Notes under the pieces: generated by a model
Database searches by the model: none
What the model was told of the DNA's origin: nothing
The model's input: the letters and a program-made list of their open reading frames with translations, nothing else
Part shown: piece by piece, positions 6,473 through 13,440 of the stretch
Layout: each line of letters starts with the position of its first letter
How positions within the stretch are numbered: position 1 is the first letter of the stretch
Program-made: the position numbers and the translations under genes
NCBI GenBank assembly: GCA_947626425.1
Contig: CANQRX010000014.1
Location: 1 to 19,370, forward strand
Reading direction: 5' to 3'
Length of the DNA stretch: 19,370 nt
Source of the DNA: an uncultured Bacilli bacterium
Lineage (GTDB): Bacteria; Bacillota_I; Bacilli_A; RF39; UBA660

Positions 6473-6498
6473 GTATTATCTGTTTGAACAGATAATAC
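6473..6498. repeat. Perfect palindrome upstream of whiA
   Basis: GTATTATCTG (6473-6482), loop TTTGAA and CAGATAATAC (6489-6498) form a 10-bp perfect stem; the loop can also close two T-A pairs. No T run follows. It shares ATTATCTGTT with the inverted pair at 5921-5986. It may be an operator, a repeat-family unit or the scar of an insertion boundary. Confidence 0.7.
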
Positions 6499-6527
6499 AC
6501 TTTAAGTTAAAAATATTTAAAATAAAT

Positions 6528-7460
6528 ATGACTTTTTCAACAAAATTAAAAGAAGAAATTGTAAGTAATAAAGATTCGTCTTTAATATTAGAAAGTGAAT
6601 TAAGTGCTATTATTAGGTATGATGCTTTAATAAATAAGGATTTAATTCATTTAAGTTTTGAAAATGGGGCAATTGCAAGAAGGGTATATTGTTCTTTAAA
6701 ATTACTTTTTAAAGTTCCAATTAATATTACGATTCGTAATCAAAAACGGCTTCGATCAAAACAAATTTATATTTTAGAAATTAATAATAATGTTTTAGAA
6801 ATTTTAAATCAATTAAGAATTTATAAAAATAATCGGTATCATGCGATGGATTTAAATTATTTGGAAGATGAAGAAGAAATAATGGGTTTTGTGCGGGGGG
6901 CTTTTTTAGCAAATGGTAGCATTAGCGATCCGGCGACAAGCGGGTATCATTTGGAGTTTGTTTTTAATCAAAAAAGTGAGGCAACTTTGTTTAGTAAATT
7001 GCTTCGAAATATAAAATTTAATAGTAAAGTTTTAAAAAGAAATAATCGGTTTATGGTTTATATTAAAGCTAGTGAAGAAATAAGTGATATGCTTCGTTTT
7101 TTTCAAGCACCAAATAGTTTATTTTATTTTGAAGATATTAGGATCTATCGCGATCATAAAAATATGTTAAATCGATTAAATAATTGTGATATTGCAAATC
7201 AAGAAAAAACAACGAAAACTGGGGATAATCAAGTTAAGCAAATTCTTTATCTAAAAGAGCATGATTTATATACTTTGCTTGATGAAAAAACGCAGGTGGT
7301 TGCTGATTCAAGATTAAAGTATCCGGATTGTTCTTATCAAGAACTAGCGCAGATAATAAGCTTAGAATATGATTATAAAATTGGAAAGTCGGGTATTAAT
7401 CATCATTTTATAAAAATTAAAAAATTGGTGGAAGAGCACCAAAAAAATGCCAATGTTTAA
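6528..7460 (+). CDS. whiA: DNA-binding protein WhiA
   Basis: WhiA is a conserved Firmicutes/Actinobacteria DNA-binding protein tied to cell division and chromosome segregation. At 310 residues it has the usual length. The N-terminus MTFSTKLKEEIVS matches the family start, which supports ATG 6528 although the upstream ribosome binding site is poor. The central GAFLANGSISDP motif (residues 124-135), followed by YHLEF, is the degenerate LAGLIDADG homing-endonuclease fold that has lost nuclease activity. The C-terminal part (about 225-305, with YPDCSYQELAQIIS) is the helix-turn-helix domain. In Bacillus it sits beside yvcJ and yvcK. Here those partners are missing and a variable accessory island lies directly upstream, with a palindrome at 6473-6498 between them. 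Confidence 0.92.
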   Translation: MTFSTKLKEEIVSNKDSSLILESELSAIIRYDALINKDLIHLSFENGAIARRVYCSLKLLFKVPINITIRNQKRLRSKQIYILEINNNVLEILNQLRIYKNNRYHAMDLNYLEDEEEIMGFVRGAFLANGSISDPATSGYHLEFVFNQKSEATLFSKLLRNIKFNSKVLKRNNRFMVYIKASEEISDMLRFFQAPNSLFYFEDIRIYRDHKNMLNRLNNCDIANQEKTTKTGDNQVKQILYLKEHDLYTLLDEKTQVVADSRLKYPDCSYQELAQIISLEYDYKIGKSGINHHFIKIKKLVEEHQKNANV

Positions 7461-7466
7461 CACTAC

Positions 7467-7493
7467 TTTACTATTTACGGTTTTTGTTATAAA
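7467..7493 (+). promoter_or_regulatory. Probable promoter of the rhomboid gene
   Basis: The -10 is TATAAA (7488-7493). TTTACT (7467-7472) is 15 bp upstream, slightly short. The predicted start near 7500 excludes use of the upstream ATG 7496 and fits the start at 7517. Confidence 0.4.
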
Positions 7494-7516
7494 ATATGGA
7501 ATATGGAGGAGATAAT

Positions 7517-8662
7517 ATGGCTTCTATTTCAATGAATAAAAAAGATGAAATGATTATGAGGCTAGTTCATTATTTTATAACTGAATTAAATTATGTTCCT
7601 ATTGTCGTTAATGGAGTTAAAGATGAAGTGTGGCTTCAAAATCAGGACGGACCGTATAAAATTATTCGAATTAATGCTAATTATATTCATAATGATGAAC
7701 AGTATGATTTTGATCTTGCTAAAATAAGAAATGTGATGAGGCAAGTTAAGAAAAAAACGGTTTCTTTGACAATGAATGCTTTAAATATTTTATTGGATGT
7801 TAATGAAGCAATAAAACTTCATGATTCAAAAAATGTTTTATCGATTGCTTTAAAAAACGTTCCCAATATGAATGTTGATGAGTTAAAAGAGGTTTTTCCA
7901 CATATTAATGAAAAGTTATTACTTGATGAAAATGGTTTAGAGTTAATTATTAATGTAACAAATAATATTAATAAAAAAACCGATTATGAAAATCGAATTT
8001 ATGAAAAAACTTTTAAGCCAAAGAAAATTGTTTTTACTAATTTAATTGTTATAATTAATATTGTTGTTTTTTTAGTAGTATATGCTTTATCAAAGGCTAA
8101 TCTTTCGGCTTTTAACTTATTAAAATATGGTGGTAATTTTGCCCCTTTAGTTAAAGCAGGAGAAGTTTGGCGACTTATAACGGGATGTTTTTTACACGCG
8201 GGCCTTATCCATTTGTTATTAAATATGTATTCACTTTATTTAATTGGAACTCAAGTTGAGATGTATGTCGGAAAATATAAATTTTTGCTTATTTACTTTT
8301 TCAGTGGTTTAGCGGGTTCTTTAATGAGTTGCATTTTTAGTGGCAATGTTGTCGGCGTTGGAGCATCGGGTGCTATCTTCGGTTTATTAGGAAGTCTACT
8401 TTATTTTGGCTACCATTATCGTTTATATTTAGGTTCGGTATTACGAAATCAAATAATTCCGATTATCATTTGTAATTTAGCTTTAGGTTTTGCTTTATCA
8501 GGTGTTGATAATGCCGCGCATATTGGTGGTTTAATTGGTGGTTATCTTATAACGATGGCCATTGGAATAACTGGAAAAACAACTAAAAAAGATCAAGTAA
8601 ATGGAATTATAACATCTTTGATATATATTGTTTTCTTAGCTTACATTGTGTTTTTTAGATAA
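7517..8662 (+). CDS. Rhomboid family intramembrane serine protease
   Basis: Rhomboids cleave transmembrane helices inside the membrane. The catalytic serine lies in GASGAIFG (Ser284) and the catalytic histidine in NAAHIGGLIGG (His335). The oxyanion motif H-x-x-x-N-M is at 232-237. About six to seven membrane helices run from residue 171 to the end. Residues 1-165 form a soluble cytoplasmic domain resembling the N-terminal region of GluP/YqgP, but the C-terminal TPR part of that protein is absent. The start at 7517 is chosen because GGAGGAG (7505-7511) lies 5 nt before it. An in-frame ATG at 7496 has no site and would sit at the predicted transcript start. YqgP degrades the magnesium transporter MgtE in Bacillus; the substrate here is unknown. 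Confidence 0.9.
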   Translation: MASISMNKKDEMIMRLVHYFITELNYVPIVVNGVKDEVWLQNQDGPYKIIRINANYIHNDEQYDFDLAKIRNVMRQVKKKTVSLTMNALNILLDVNEAIKLHDSKNVLSIALKNVPNMNVDELKEVFPHINEKLLLDENGLELIINVTNNINKKTDYENRIYEKTFKPKKIVFTNLIVIINIVVFLVVYALSKANLSAFNLLKYGGNFAPLVKAGEVWRLITGCFLHAGLIHLLLNMYSLYLIGTQVEMYVGKYKFLLIYFFSGLAGSLMSCIFSGNVVGVGASGAIFGLLGSLLYFGYHYRLYLGSVLRNQIIPIIICNLALGFALSGVDNAAHIGGLIGGYLITMAIGITGKTTKKDQVNGIITSLIYIVFLAYIVFFR

Positions 8663-8686
8663 GGACTTTAAAAGTCTTTTTTATTT
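8663..8686 (+). terminator. Terminator after the rhomboid gene
   Basis: GGACTTT and AAAGTCT (8663-8669 and 8671-8677, with a G-T pair) give a short stem followed by T-rich sequence. It faces the lexA terminator. Confidence 0.55.
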
Positions 8687-8692
8687 GGGCAA

Positions 8693-8717
8693 ATTAAAAG
8701 CCTAGATTAACTAGACT
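8693..8717 (-). terminator. Terminator after lexA
   Basis: On the minus strand AGTCTAG (8717-8711) and CTAGGCT (8705-8699) form a 7-bp stem with one G-T pair and a 5-nt loop, followed by TTTTAATTT. Confidence 0.6.
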
Positions 8718-8720
8718 GTT

Positions 8721-9350
8721 TTATTTAAGTTTGCGAAATAGGCCAACGGCTTTGCCGATGATTGTCACATTAGGAAAAATAAATGGTTCCATCGTGTCAT
8801 TTTCGGGTTGAAGACGAATATGGTCATTTTCTTTATAAAAGGTTTTTAAAGTTACTTCGTTATCTTCGGTCATAGCTACGACAATGTCACCATTTAAAGC
8901 GGTATCTTGTTTTTCAATTATTACAATATCGCCATCATAAATACCTTTATTAATCATGGATTCACCACTTACTTCTAGAGTAAATAATTTTTTGTCAGAT
9001 TTAATTAAATCGGTAGGTAAGTTAAAATATTCATTTGGTTTTTCGATAGCTTCAATTGGATTACCGGCGGTTACCTTACCTAGTAAAGGAACTTTGATGA
9101 CGTCTTCTTTTTTAGTTATGTATTCATTTTCGGTTAAAAGCTCTAAAGTCCGAAATTTTTTAGAAGAATTTTTAATTACTCCTGCTTCTTTTAAATGATT
9201 AATGTGGGCTTGAACTGTTGCTGGACTAGATAACTCTAATTCGCTACAAATTTCTCGAACACTAGGTGGATAGCCATTTTTAGCAATATACTTTTTAATA
9301 ACTTTTAATACTTCTTCTTGTTTTTTGGTTAGTTTTTTTTGATTTTTCAT
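8721..9350 (-). CDS. lexA: SOS repressor LexA
   Basis: LexA represses DNA-damage genes and cleaves itself when RecA filaments form. The 209-residue protein has an N-terminal winged helix (residues 7-70, LTKKQEEVLKVIKKYIAKNG...PPSVREI) and a C-terminal S24 peptidase domain. The self-cleavage site is Ala95-Gly96 in GKVTAGNP, the nucleophile is Ser131 in SGESM and the general base is Lys169 in EVTLKTFY, so all elements are intact. The ATG at 9350 is preceded by AGGAGGT. An upstream in-frame ATG (9380) would add ten residues encoded by the promoter region and is rejected. A promoter (9371-9399) and an operator-like site (9398-9409) show likely autoregulation. The rhodanese-like gene is divergent. 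Confidence 0.95.
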   Translation of the reverse strand: MKNQKKLTKKQEEVLKVIKKYIAKNGYPPSVREICSELELSSPATVQAHINHLKEAGVIKNSSKKFRTLELLTENEYITKKEDVIKVPLLGKVTAGNPIEAIEKPNEYFNLPTDLIKSDKKLFTLEVSGESMINKGIYDGDIVIIEKQDTALNGDIVVAMTEDNEVTLKTFYKENDHIRLQPENDTMEPFIFPNVTIIGKAVGLFRKLK

Positions 9351-9370
9351 ATAAGACCTCCTATGTCCTA

Positions 9371-9399
9371 AATATAGCATATTATTTTTTTGATGTCAA
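9371..9399 (-). promoter_or_regulatory. lexA promoter
   Basis: On the minus strand, consensus TTGACA (9399-9394), a 17-bp spacer and TATATT (9376-9371). The leader would be only about 14 nt. Confidence 0.75.
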
Positions 9400-9409
9400 A
9401 CAAATGTTT
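9398..9409. promoter_or_regulatory. Probable LexA operator (SOS box)
   Basis: AAACAAATGTTT is an AAAC-N4-GTTT palindrome close to the Bacillus-type site CGAAC-N4-GTTCG, and it overlaps the -35 of lexA. The outer CG pairs are not conserved. Its position between the two divergent genes suggests lexA autoregulation and perhaps control of the rhodanese-like gene. Confidence 0.5.
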
Positions 9410-9470
9410 TCTAGTTTAATATAATAAATCATTATTTTTGTTTTGCATAGTTTAAGGTAGGTGACTAATT

Positions 9471-9731
9471 ATGAAAAGAATGAGTATTAAAAGTTATCAA
9501 GAGGGTATGGGGCAGTTAATTGATTTATCAAATCCTACTGACTTTGCCCTTAAGCATGACCCAAGGTCTAAAAATATTCCATATCAAAGATTAATGATGC
9601 ACTATAAAGAATACTTAAATAAAAACGAAGCTTATTATTTAATATGTTCGCAAGGTGTTCATAGTAGTAAAGCCGTGCAAGTTTTAGAATATTTAGGATA
9701 TGATGTGACACAGGTTGTAAATAATGGTTAA
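9471..9731 (+). CDS. Short rhodanese-like protein, possibly clipped at the C-terminus
   Basis: This 86-residue protein has a rhodanese-type core: SKNIPYQRLMMH (residues 33-44) and an active-site loop YLICSQGVHSSKA with Cys59, followed by VLEYLGYDVTQV. Single-domain rhodaneses carry sulfur on this cysteine and take part in sulfur transfer or redox relay. The usual loop has Arg where this one has His64. The usual ending (a Gly-Gly followed by an aromatic helix) is missing; the protein stops at VVNNG. An IS200-type element begins within about 20-30 bp, so the end may have been altered by insertion. The start ATG 9471 follows AAGGTAGGTGA. It is divergent from lexA. Confidence 0.7.
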   Translation: MKRMSIKSYQEGMGQLIDLSNPTDFALKHDPRSKNIPYQRLMMHYKEYLNKNEAYYLICSQGVHSSKAVQVLEYLGYDVTQVVNNG

Positions 9732-9756
9732 TTTTAATCTCAACGGGTAAATTCCC

Positions 9757-9771
9757 CGAGGCTCTGCCTCG
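9757..9771. repeat. Left-end hairpin of the IS200-type element
   Basis: CGAGGC (9757-9762), loop TCT and GCCTCG (9766-9771) form a perfect 6-bp GC stem. IS200 transposases recognise such single-stranded subterminal hairpins. An extended -10, TGATATAAT (9782-9790), follows and probably drives the transposase gene. Confidence 0.7.
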
Positions 9772-9820
9772 AATAAAATTGTGATATAATAAGAAGTAAC
9801 TTGAAAAAGGAGTGAAAAAA

Positions 9821-10264
9821 ATGAGTAATTATATACATAAGGCTCATAATGTGAGCATCTTATTATATCACTATGTATGCCCTGCTAAATATAGGAGAGT
9901 AATTTTTGATGATTCAGTTGATAAAGTATTAATACAGACATGTAAAGAAATATCCAAGCGGTATGAAATAAATATAGTTGAAATAGGAACAGATGGAGAT
10001 CATGTACATTTTTTGATACAGTCAGTACCAAGATTGGCTCCCATGGAGATAGCTAGGATAATAAAAAGTATAACAGCAAAAGAAATATACAGATTATGTC
10101 CATATGTAAAAGAAAAATTATGGGGAGGCAATCTGTGGACCGCTGGATATTTTGTAAGCACAGTAGGCAAGTATGGAAATGAAGAACAAATCAAAAATTA
10201 CGTAAGAAACCAAGGGAAGGAATATACCCAAATGTATAGGGGACAATTACAGTTGTTTGAGTAG
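9821..10264 (+). CDS. tnpA: IS200/IS605-family transposase TnpA (Y1 HUH)
   Basis: This enzyme excises and inserts the element as single-stranded DNA through a 5'-phosphotyrosine. The 147-residue length is typical. The HUH metal motif is His61-Val-His63 in GDHVHFL, and the likely catalytic tyrosine is Tyr127 in EEQIKNYVRNQGKEY. It begins with MSNYIHKAHNVSILLYHYV, as in the family. The start at 9821 is set by AAAGGAG (about 9806-9812), and an in-frame GTG at 9812 overlaps that site. Codon use is richer in AG-type codons (AGG, AGA, ATA) than the neighbours, in keeping with recent arrival. It appears intact. Confidence 0.92.
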   Translation: MSNYIHKAHNVSILLYHYVCPAKYRRVIFDDSVDKVLIQTCKEISKRYEINIVEIGTDGDHVHFLIQSVPRLAPMEIARIIKSITAKEIYRLCPYVKEKLWGGNLWTAGYFVSTVGKYGNEEQIKNYVRNQGKEYTQMYRGQLQLFE

Positions 10265-10276
10265 GGCATACAAAGA

Positions 10277-10337
10277 TACCTCGCTCTCAAAGAGAGTCAA
10301 TCGTTCGGTGAACGATTGAGGGCTCTGCCCCGAGGTA
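10277..10337. repeat. Perfect four-way-junction fold at the IS right end
   Basis: An outer stem TACCTCG/CGAGGTA (10277-10283 with 10331-10337) encloses three hairpins with no unpaired bases between them. These are CTCTC-AAA-GAGAG (10284-10296), a 10-bp stem TCAATCGTTC-GGT-GAACGATTGA (10297-10319) and GGGC-TCT-GCCC (10320-10330). All 26 base pairs are Watson-Crick. IS200 right ends usually hold one simple hairpin. Confidence 0.85.
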
Positions 10338-10368
10338 GTTCATTAAAAATAAAATGATGAATTAAAAT

Positions 10369-10412
10369 AAACCGAAAATAAGCCGATGCTAAACCGAAAA
10401 TAAGCCGATTTT
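10369..10412. repeat. Tandem 22-bp direct repeat, two copies
   Basis: The first 19 bases (AAACCGAAAATAAGCCGAT) are identical in units 10369-10390 and 10391-10412; the last three differ. Each unit itself holds two similar CCGA / GCCGAT steps. It lies between the IS element and the rmuC promoter. Confidence 0.85.
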
Positions 10413-10444
10413 AAGAAAAATTGGATTTACTTTGAGAATTAATA

Positions 10445-10487
10445 AAGATTTTAAGAGTCTTTTAATTTTTTTTATTTTGTGTATAAT
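10445..10487 (+). promoter_or_regulatory. Weak terminator followed by the rmuC -10 element
   Basis: AAGATT-TTAAG-AGTCTT (10445-10461) with a following T-rich run may terminate upstream transcripts. TATAAT (10482-10487) is the likely rmuC -10, without a good -35. The leader would be about 50 nt. Confidence 0.4.
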
Positions 10488-10544
10488 GGTTTAGTAAGTT
10501 ATGAAAGTTTGAACAAAGTTTTTGTAACATGAATGAGGTATATT

Positions 10545-11636
10545 ATGGAATATGTAATAATTGTTTTATTGATTATTTTAATTGGAATGGTTCTTTTGAT
10601 TTTAAAAAGAATGCAAAATAATAAGCAAAGCGATGTAAATATTACAGAAAAACTTGCTTTTTTTGAAACTAATTTAATTAAGGAATTAGGAACTTTTAAG
10701 TATGAGTTTTCTAATAATTTAAAACAAGATTTTGAAAATTTAAGTGACCGTGTTGAACAACGTTTGTTAATGATGAATGAAAAAATTAATATGCGGTTAA
10801 ATGAAAGTTTTGAAAAGTCGGCTCAAACATTTTCTTCAGTTTTAGAAAGATTATCACGAATTGATGAAGCCCAGAAAAAAATTGATAGTTTATCAAGTGA
10901 AATTGTTTCACTGCAAAGTGTTTTAACGGATAAGAAAACACGAGGAATTTTTGGGGAGGTAAATTTAAATTATATTTTAACGAGTGTGTTTGGGGAAAAT
11001 AATTCGCGAATTTATGAATTGCAATATAAATTAGCTAATAATTATATTGCTGATGCAATTATTCATGCTCCGAGTCCTTTAGGTAATGTTTGTATTGATT
11101 CAAAATTTCCTTTAGAAAATTATGAGAGAATGACGAATCGAAGTCTTAGTAAAGAAGAACGGGAACTAGCTTTGAAAATGTTTAAAATTGATGTTAAAAA
11201 GCATATTGATGCTATTTCTAATAAATATATTTTGCATGGATTTACTTCTAATCAAGCGATTATGTTTTTACCGGCTGAGGCCATATTTGCTGAAATAAAT
11301 GCTTATCATCCTGATTTATTAAAAGAAGCTTATCGTAAGCATGTTTGGATTACTTCACCAACAACTTTGATGAGTACTTTAACAACAATTCATATGATTA
11401 TTAAAAATTTAGAGCGAAATAAATATGCCAAAATTATGCAAGAAGAATTAAATAAATTAGCCTTAGATTTTGAACGGTATAAGGAACGTTGGGATAAATT
11501 ATCAAGAAGTATTGAAACGGTTAGTAAAGATGTTAAAGACATTCATGTGACAACGGAAAAAATAACTAAACGGTTTGATTCAATCAATAAAGTTGAATTT
11601 TTAGATAATGATTCAAGTGAAAAAATTGGCAATTAA
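10545..11636 (+). CDS. rmuC: DNA recombination protein RmuC
   Basis: RmuC family proteins limit recombination at inverted repeats and are thought to act as structure-specific nucleases. The 363-residue protein has an N-terminal membrane helix (residues 2-20), a long coiled coil (about 33-130) and the RmuC domain (from about 132). That domain includes RGIFGEVNLNYIL and the nuclease-like D-A-I...VCIDSKFPLENYERM (Asp170, Asp185, Lys187). The start at 10545 is preceded by GAGGT (10535-10539). An ATG at 10533 overlaps that site and would place charged residues ahead of the anchor. The gene is convergent with uppP and shares a bidirectional terminator with it. Confidence 0.92.
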   Translation: MEYVIIVLLIILIGMVLLILKRMQNNKQSDVNITEKLAFFETNLIKELGTFKYEFSNNLKQDFENLSDRVEQRLLMMNEKINMRLNESFEKSAQTFSSVLERLSRIDEAQKKIDSLSSEIVSLQSVLTDKKTRGIFGEVNLNYILTSVFGENNSRIYELQYKLANNYIADAIIHAPSPLGNVCIDSKFPLENYERMTNRSLSKEERELALKMFKIDVKKHIDAISNKYILHGFTSNQAIMFLPAEAIFAEINAYHPDLLKEAYRKHVWITSPTTLMSTLTTIHMIIKNLERNKYAKIMQEELNKLALDFERYKERWDKLSRSIETVSKDVKDIHVTTEKITKRFDSINKVEFLDNDSSEKIGN

Positions 11637-11657
11637 AAAAAGTACAAAGTACTTTTT
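11637..11657. terminator. Bidirectional terminator between rmuC and uppP
   Basis: AAAAAGTAC (11637-11645), loop AAA and GTACTTTTT (11649-11657) form a perfect 9-bp stem. It has T runs in both directions and overlaps the uppP stop codon. Confidence 0.8.
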
Positions 11658-12459
11658 AACGAAAATAAATTAAAACAAATATTCCTAAGCATAAACAGTA
11701 AATTGAAAACTTCCATAGTTTTCCTTTTTTTACCCAATCACTAAGCCATTGATAAGAAAAGTAAGTAACTATTAAAGCAGCGCCTAAACCACATAAATAG
11801 GGAATTAAAAGATTGTTAATATTACCAGCAATATCTAATAGACCTAAACCCATTGAGGCAACACTTACTGGAAAATAAAGCATAAAGGTATATTTTAAAG
11901 AAGCGTTTCTGGATAAACCGCATAAAAGGCAACCAACTAATACCGCCCCACTGCGGCTGATGCCAGGCATTAAAGCAATTAATTGGATTAAACCAATAAT
12001 AATGGCATCTTTATAAGTAATATCATAATCTTCTTTTTTACCTTTTGCATTTCGAACTAAGAATAACGCTAAAGCGGTAATTAAAAAAGCAATTCCTAGT
12101 AAAGTTAAATTTCCAGAAAAACCATCGATGTAATCTTTAAACAAAATGCCGCCAATACCAACGGGAATAGAACCAACTAAAATTAACAAGCAATATTTAA
12201 AATCATGATAATATTTTTTCTTGTCTTTGCTTGTTAAATAACCAAAAAAACCTTTTAGTAATTTTAAAATATCTTTCCAAAAAATAAAAAAGATAGCTAA
12301 AAATGAACCAAAATTAACGAATATTTCAAAATTAACATCTTGGCCCATCGTGGTATTAAAAAGATTTTTAATTAAAACAAGATGACCACTGCTAGAAATG
12401 GGTAAGGGTTCGGTAATTCCTTGAATAATGCCTAGAATAATATATTGGAAAAGTTCCAT
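11656..12459 (-). CDS. uppP: Undecaprenyl-diphosphatase UppP (BacA)
   Basis: UppP removes a phosphate from undecaprenyl pyrophosphate so the lipid carrier can be reused for cell-wall building; its loss or overproduction changes bacitracin sensitivity. The 267-residue protein has about eight membrane helices. Both family motifs are complete: QGITEPLPISSSGHLVL (residues 13-29, with Glu17, Ser22 and His26) and PGISRSGA (165-172, with Arg169). The ATG at 12459 follows a GGAGTTG site. A promoter-like TATAAT (12487-12482) gives a leader of about 16 nt. Its presence implies that the cell makes peptidoglycan, which argues against a true wall-less Mollicute. Confidence 0.95.
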   Translation of the reverse strand: MELFQYIILGIIQGITEPLPISSSGHLVLIKNLFNTTMGQDVNFEIFVNFGSFLAIFFIFWKDILKLLKGFFGYLTSKDKKKYYHDFKYCLLILVGSIPVGIGGILFKDYIDGFSGNLTLLGIAFLITALALFLVRNAKGKKEDYDITYKDAIIIGLIQLIALMPGISRSGAVLVGCLLCGLSRNASLKYTFMLYFPVSVASMGLGLLDIAGNINNLLIPYLCGLGAALIVTYFSYQWLSDWVKKGKLWKFSIYCLCLGIFVLIYFR

Positions 12460-12481
12460 TTTATCAACTCCATTCTTTATA

Positions 12482-12510
12482 ATTATATAATAAAAATTAA
12501 ATTTAAGAAA
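12482..12510 (-). promoter_or_regulatory. Probable uppP promoter
   Basis: TATAAT on the minus strand (12487-12482), with a weak TTTCTT 17 bp upstream (12510-12505). Confidence 0.35.
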
Positions 12511-12533
12511 TAAAATATTTTAAGAGGGAAAAT

Positions 12534-12740
12534 ATGGAGCAAATGATTTTGTTTATTTTGAGTATTATTTGTACGAGTGTTGGGTTATTTTTTTGCTTAC
12601 TTTACTTAAATTTGCTAACGATTGGGTATACTTTTAGTGATTTTGTTTATTTTATTATTAGGAGAATTGAGTGTGATTTTCTCTTTGTAGGCATAATTTT
12701 GTTTTGGTTCAGTATGAAAAGGAAAGGACTGAGAAAATGA
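12534..12740 (+). CDS. Small hypothetical membrane protein (68 aa)
   Basis: ATG 12534 follows GAGGG. The product is very hydrophobic, with two probable membrane helices (about residues 4-30 and 37-60), a short loop holding Arg-Arg, and a basic end (KRKGLRK). I do not recognise a family. Its stop overlaps the next start (ATGA at 12737-12740), so the two genes are translationally coupled and probably work together, perhaps as a membrane partner of the soluble 211-residue protein. Confidence 0.55.
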   Translation: MEQMILFILSIICTSVGLFFCLLYLNLLTIGYTFSDFVYFIIRRIECDFLFVGIILFWFSMKRKGLRK

Positions 12741-13372
12741 ATTACTATTATGATATTTTAGTCAATATGGAAGATGGAATGTACGAGTTTTATGAATGGG
12801 AAAAAAGTGATGAAATTGCTCCAATTAAAAAAATCCCTTTTATGCGGGTTAGTCATGAGGTGTTTTTAGATTTTTTAACGAAAAAGATTTTGATTAGTCA
12901 AAATTTATATGAAGCTTTATATGAAAAAACAACTCTTAAAAATACTAAAGATAAATGGACTTGTTTTTTAATATCGGATTCCAAAAATTGTTTATTTGGC
13001 GAAGTAAATAAAAAAGGGGAGGTTACCCATAAAAGTAAATTGTTGGTGGAAGATGAAAACAATGTTAATGAATTAGCGAGTACTTTGAAATTTGAGGAAA
13101 TTACGTATGAAATAATTGGGGAGGAAAATGTTAATAGGGAATTACGAAGAACTTTTAATGAAAAAAAGCGGATTAAAGCTGAATTAAAGGAATTAGAAAT
13201 AACCAAAAATGTTGATAAATGTTTTTATTTATATTATGAATGGTTTTATGAAACAAATGATGATTTTGCCCAATGTTTACAAAAAATGAATGAATTGGTT
13301 GATAAAACTGATGCGAAAATTATTCATCATCTGGCCCATTTAATTGAATTGTCTTATAAAGAGCAACTATAA
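12737..13372 (+). CDS. Hypothetical soluble protein, DUF3603-like
   Basis: The 211-residue protein begins MNYYYDILVNMEDGMYEFYEW and continues with IKKIPFMRVS, a start I associate with the uncharacterised DUF3603 family of Bacilli; that assignment is from memory and not checked. It is acidic, with a predicted coiled segment at about 137-160 (REL...KKRIKAELKELE). No catalytic motif or membrane helix is seen. The start at 12737 overlaps the upstream stop and is preceded by AAAGGA. A longer frame from 12704 lies inside the upstream gene and is less likely. The next gene has its own promoter, so this two-gene unit ends here. Confidence 0.7.
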   Translation: MNYYYDILVNMEDGMYEFYEWEKSDEIAPIKKIPFMRVSHEVFLDFLTKKILISQNLYEALYEKTTLKNTKDKWTCFLISDSKNCLFGEVNKKGEVTHKSKLLVEDENNVNELASTLKFEEITYEIIGEENVNRELRRTFNEKKRIKAELKELEITKNVDKCFYLYYEWFYETNDDFAQCLQKMNELVDKTDAKIIHHLAHLIELSYKEQL

Positions 13373-13381
13373 AATAAAGGA

Positions 13382-13410
13382 TTTACTATAACGGGGTTTT
13401 TTGTTATACT
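13382..13410 (+). promoter_or_regulatory. Promoter of the transketolase-like gene
   Basis: TTTACT (13382-13387), exactly 17 bp, then TATACT (13405-13410). The leader would be about 23 nt. Confidence 0.6.
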
Positions 13411-13440
13411 TAAGATAGAGTAAATAAGGGTGTGAAGATA

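Larger units (their letters stand above)
9740..10345 (+). mobile_element. IS200/IS605-family insertion sequence
   Basis: A single Y1 transposase gene is bracketed by structured ends: a hairpin at 9757-9771 on the left and a four-way fold at 10277-10337 on the right. Both ends share the core GGCTCTGCC. There are no inverted terminal repeats and no accessory TnpB gene, which fits IS200. Exact borders cannot be fixed from one copy; the coordinates are estimates. Confidence 0.7.

Noticed and set aside
7496..7516. Earlier start of the rhomboid protein
   Set aside because: It has no ribosome binding site and coincides with the predicted transcript start; GGAGGAG at 7505-7511 serves ATG 7517.
9351..9380. 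N-terminal extension of LexA
   Set aside because: These codons overlap the ribosome binding site and the -10 element, and the LexA family starts at about residue 5 of the shorter form.
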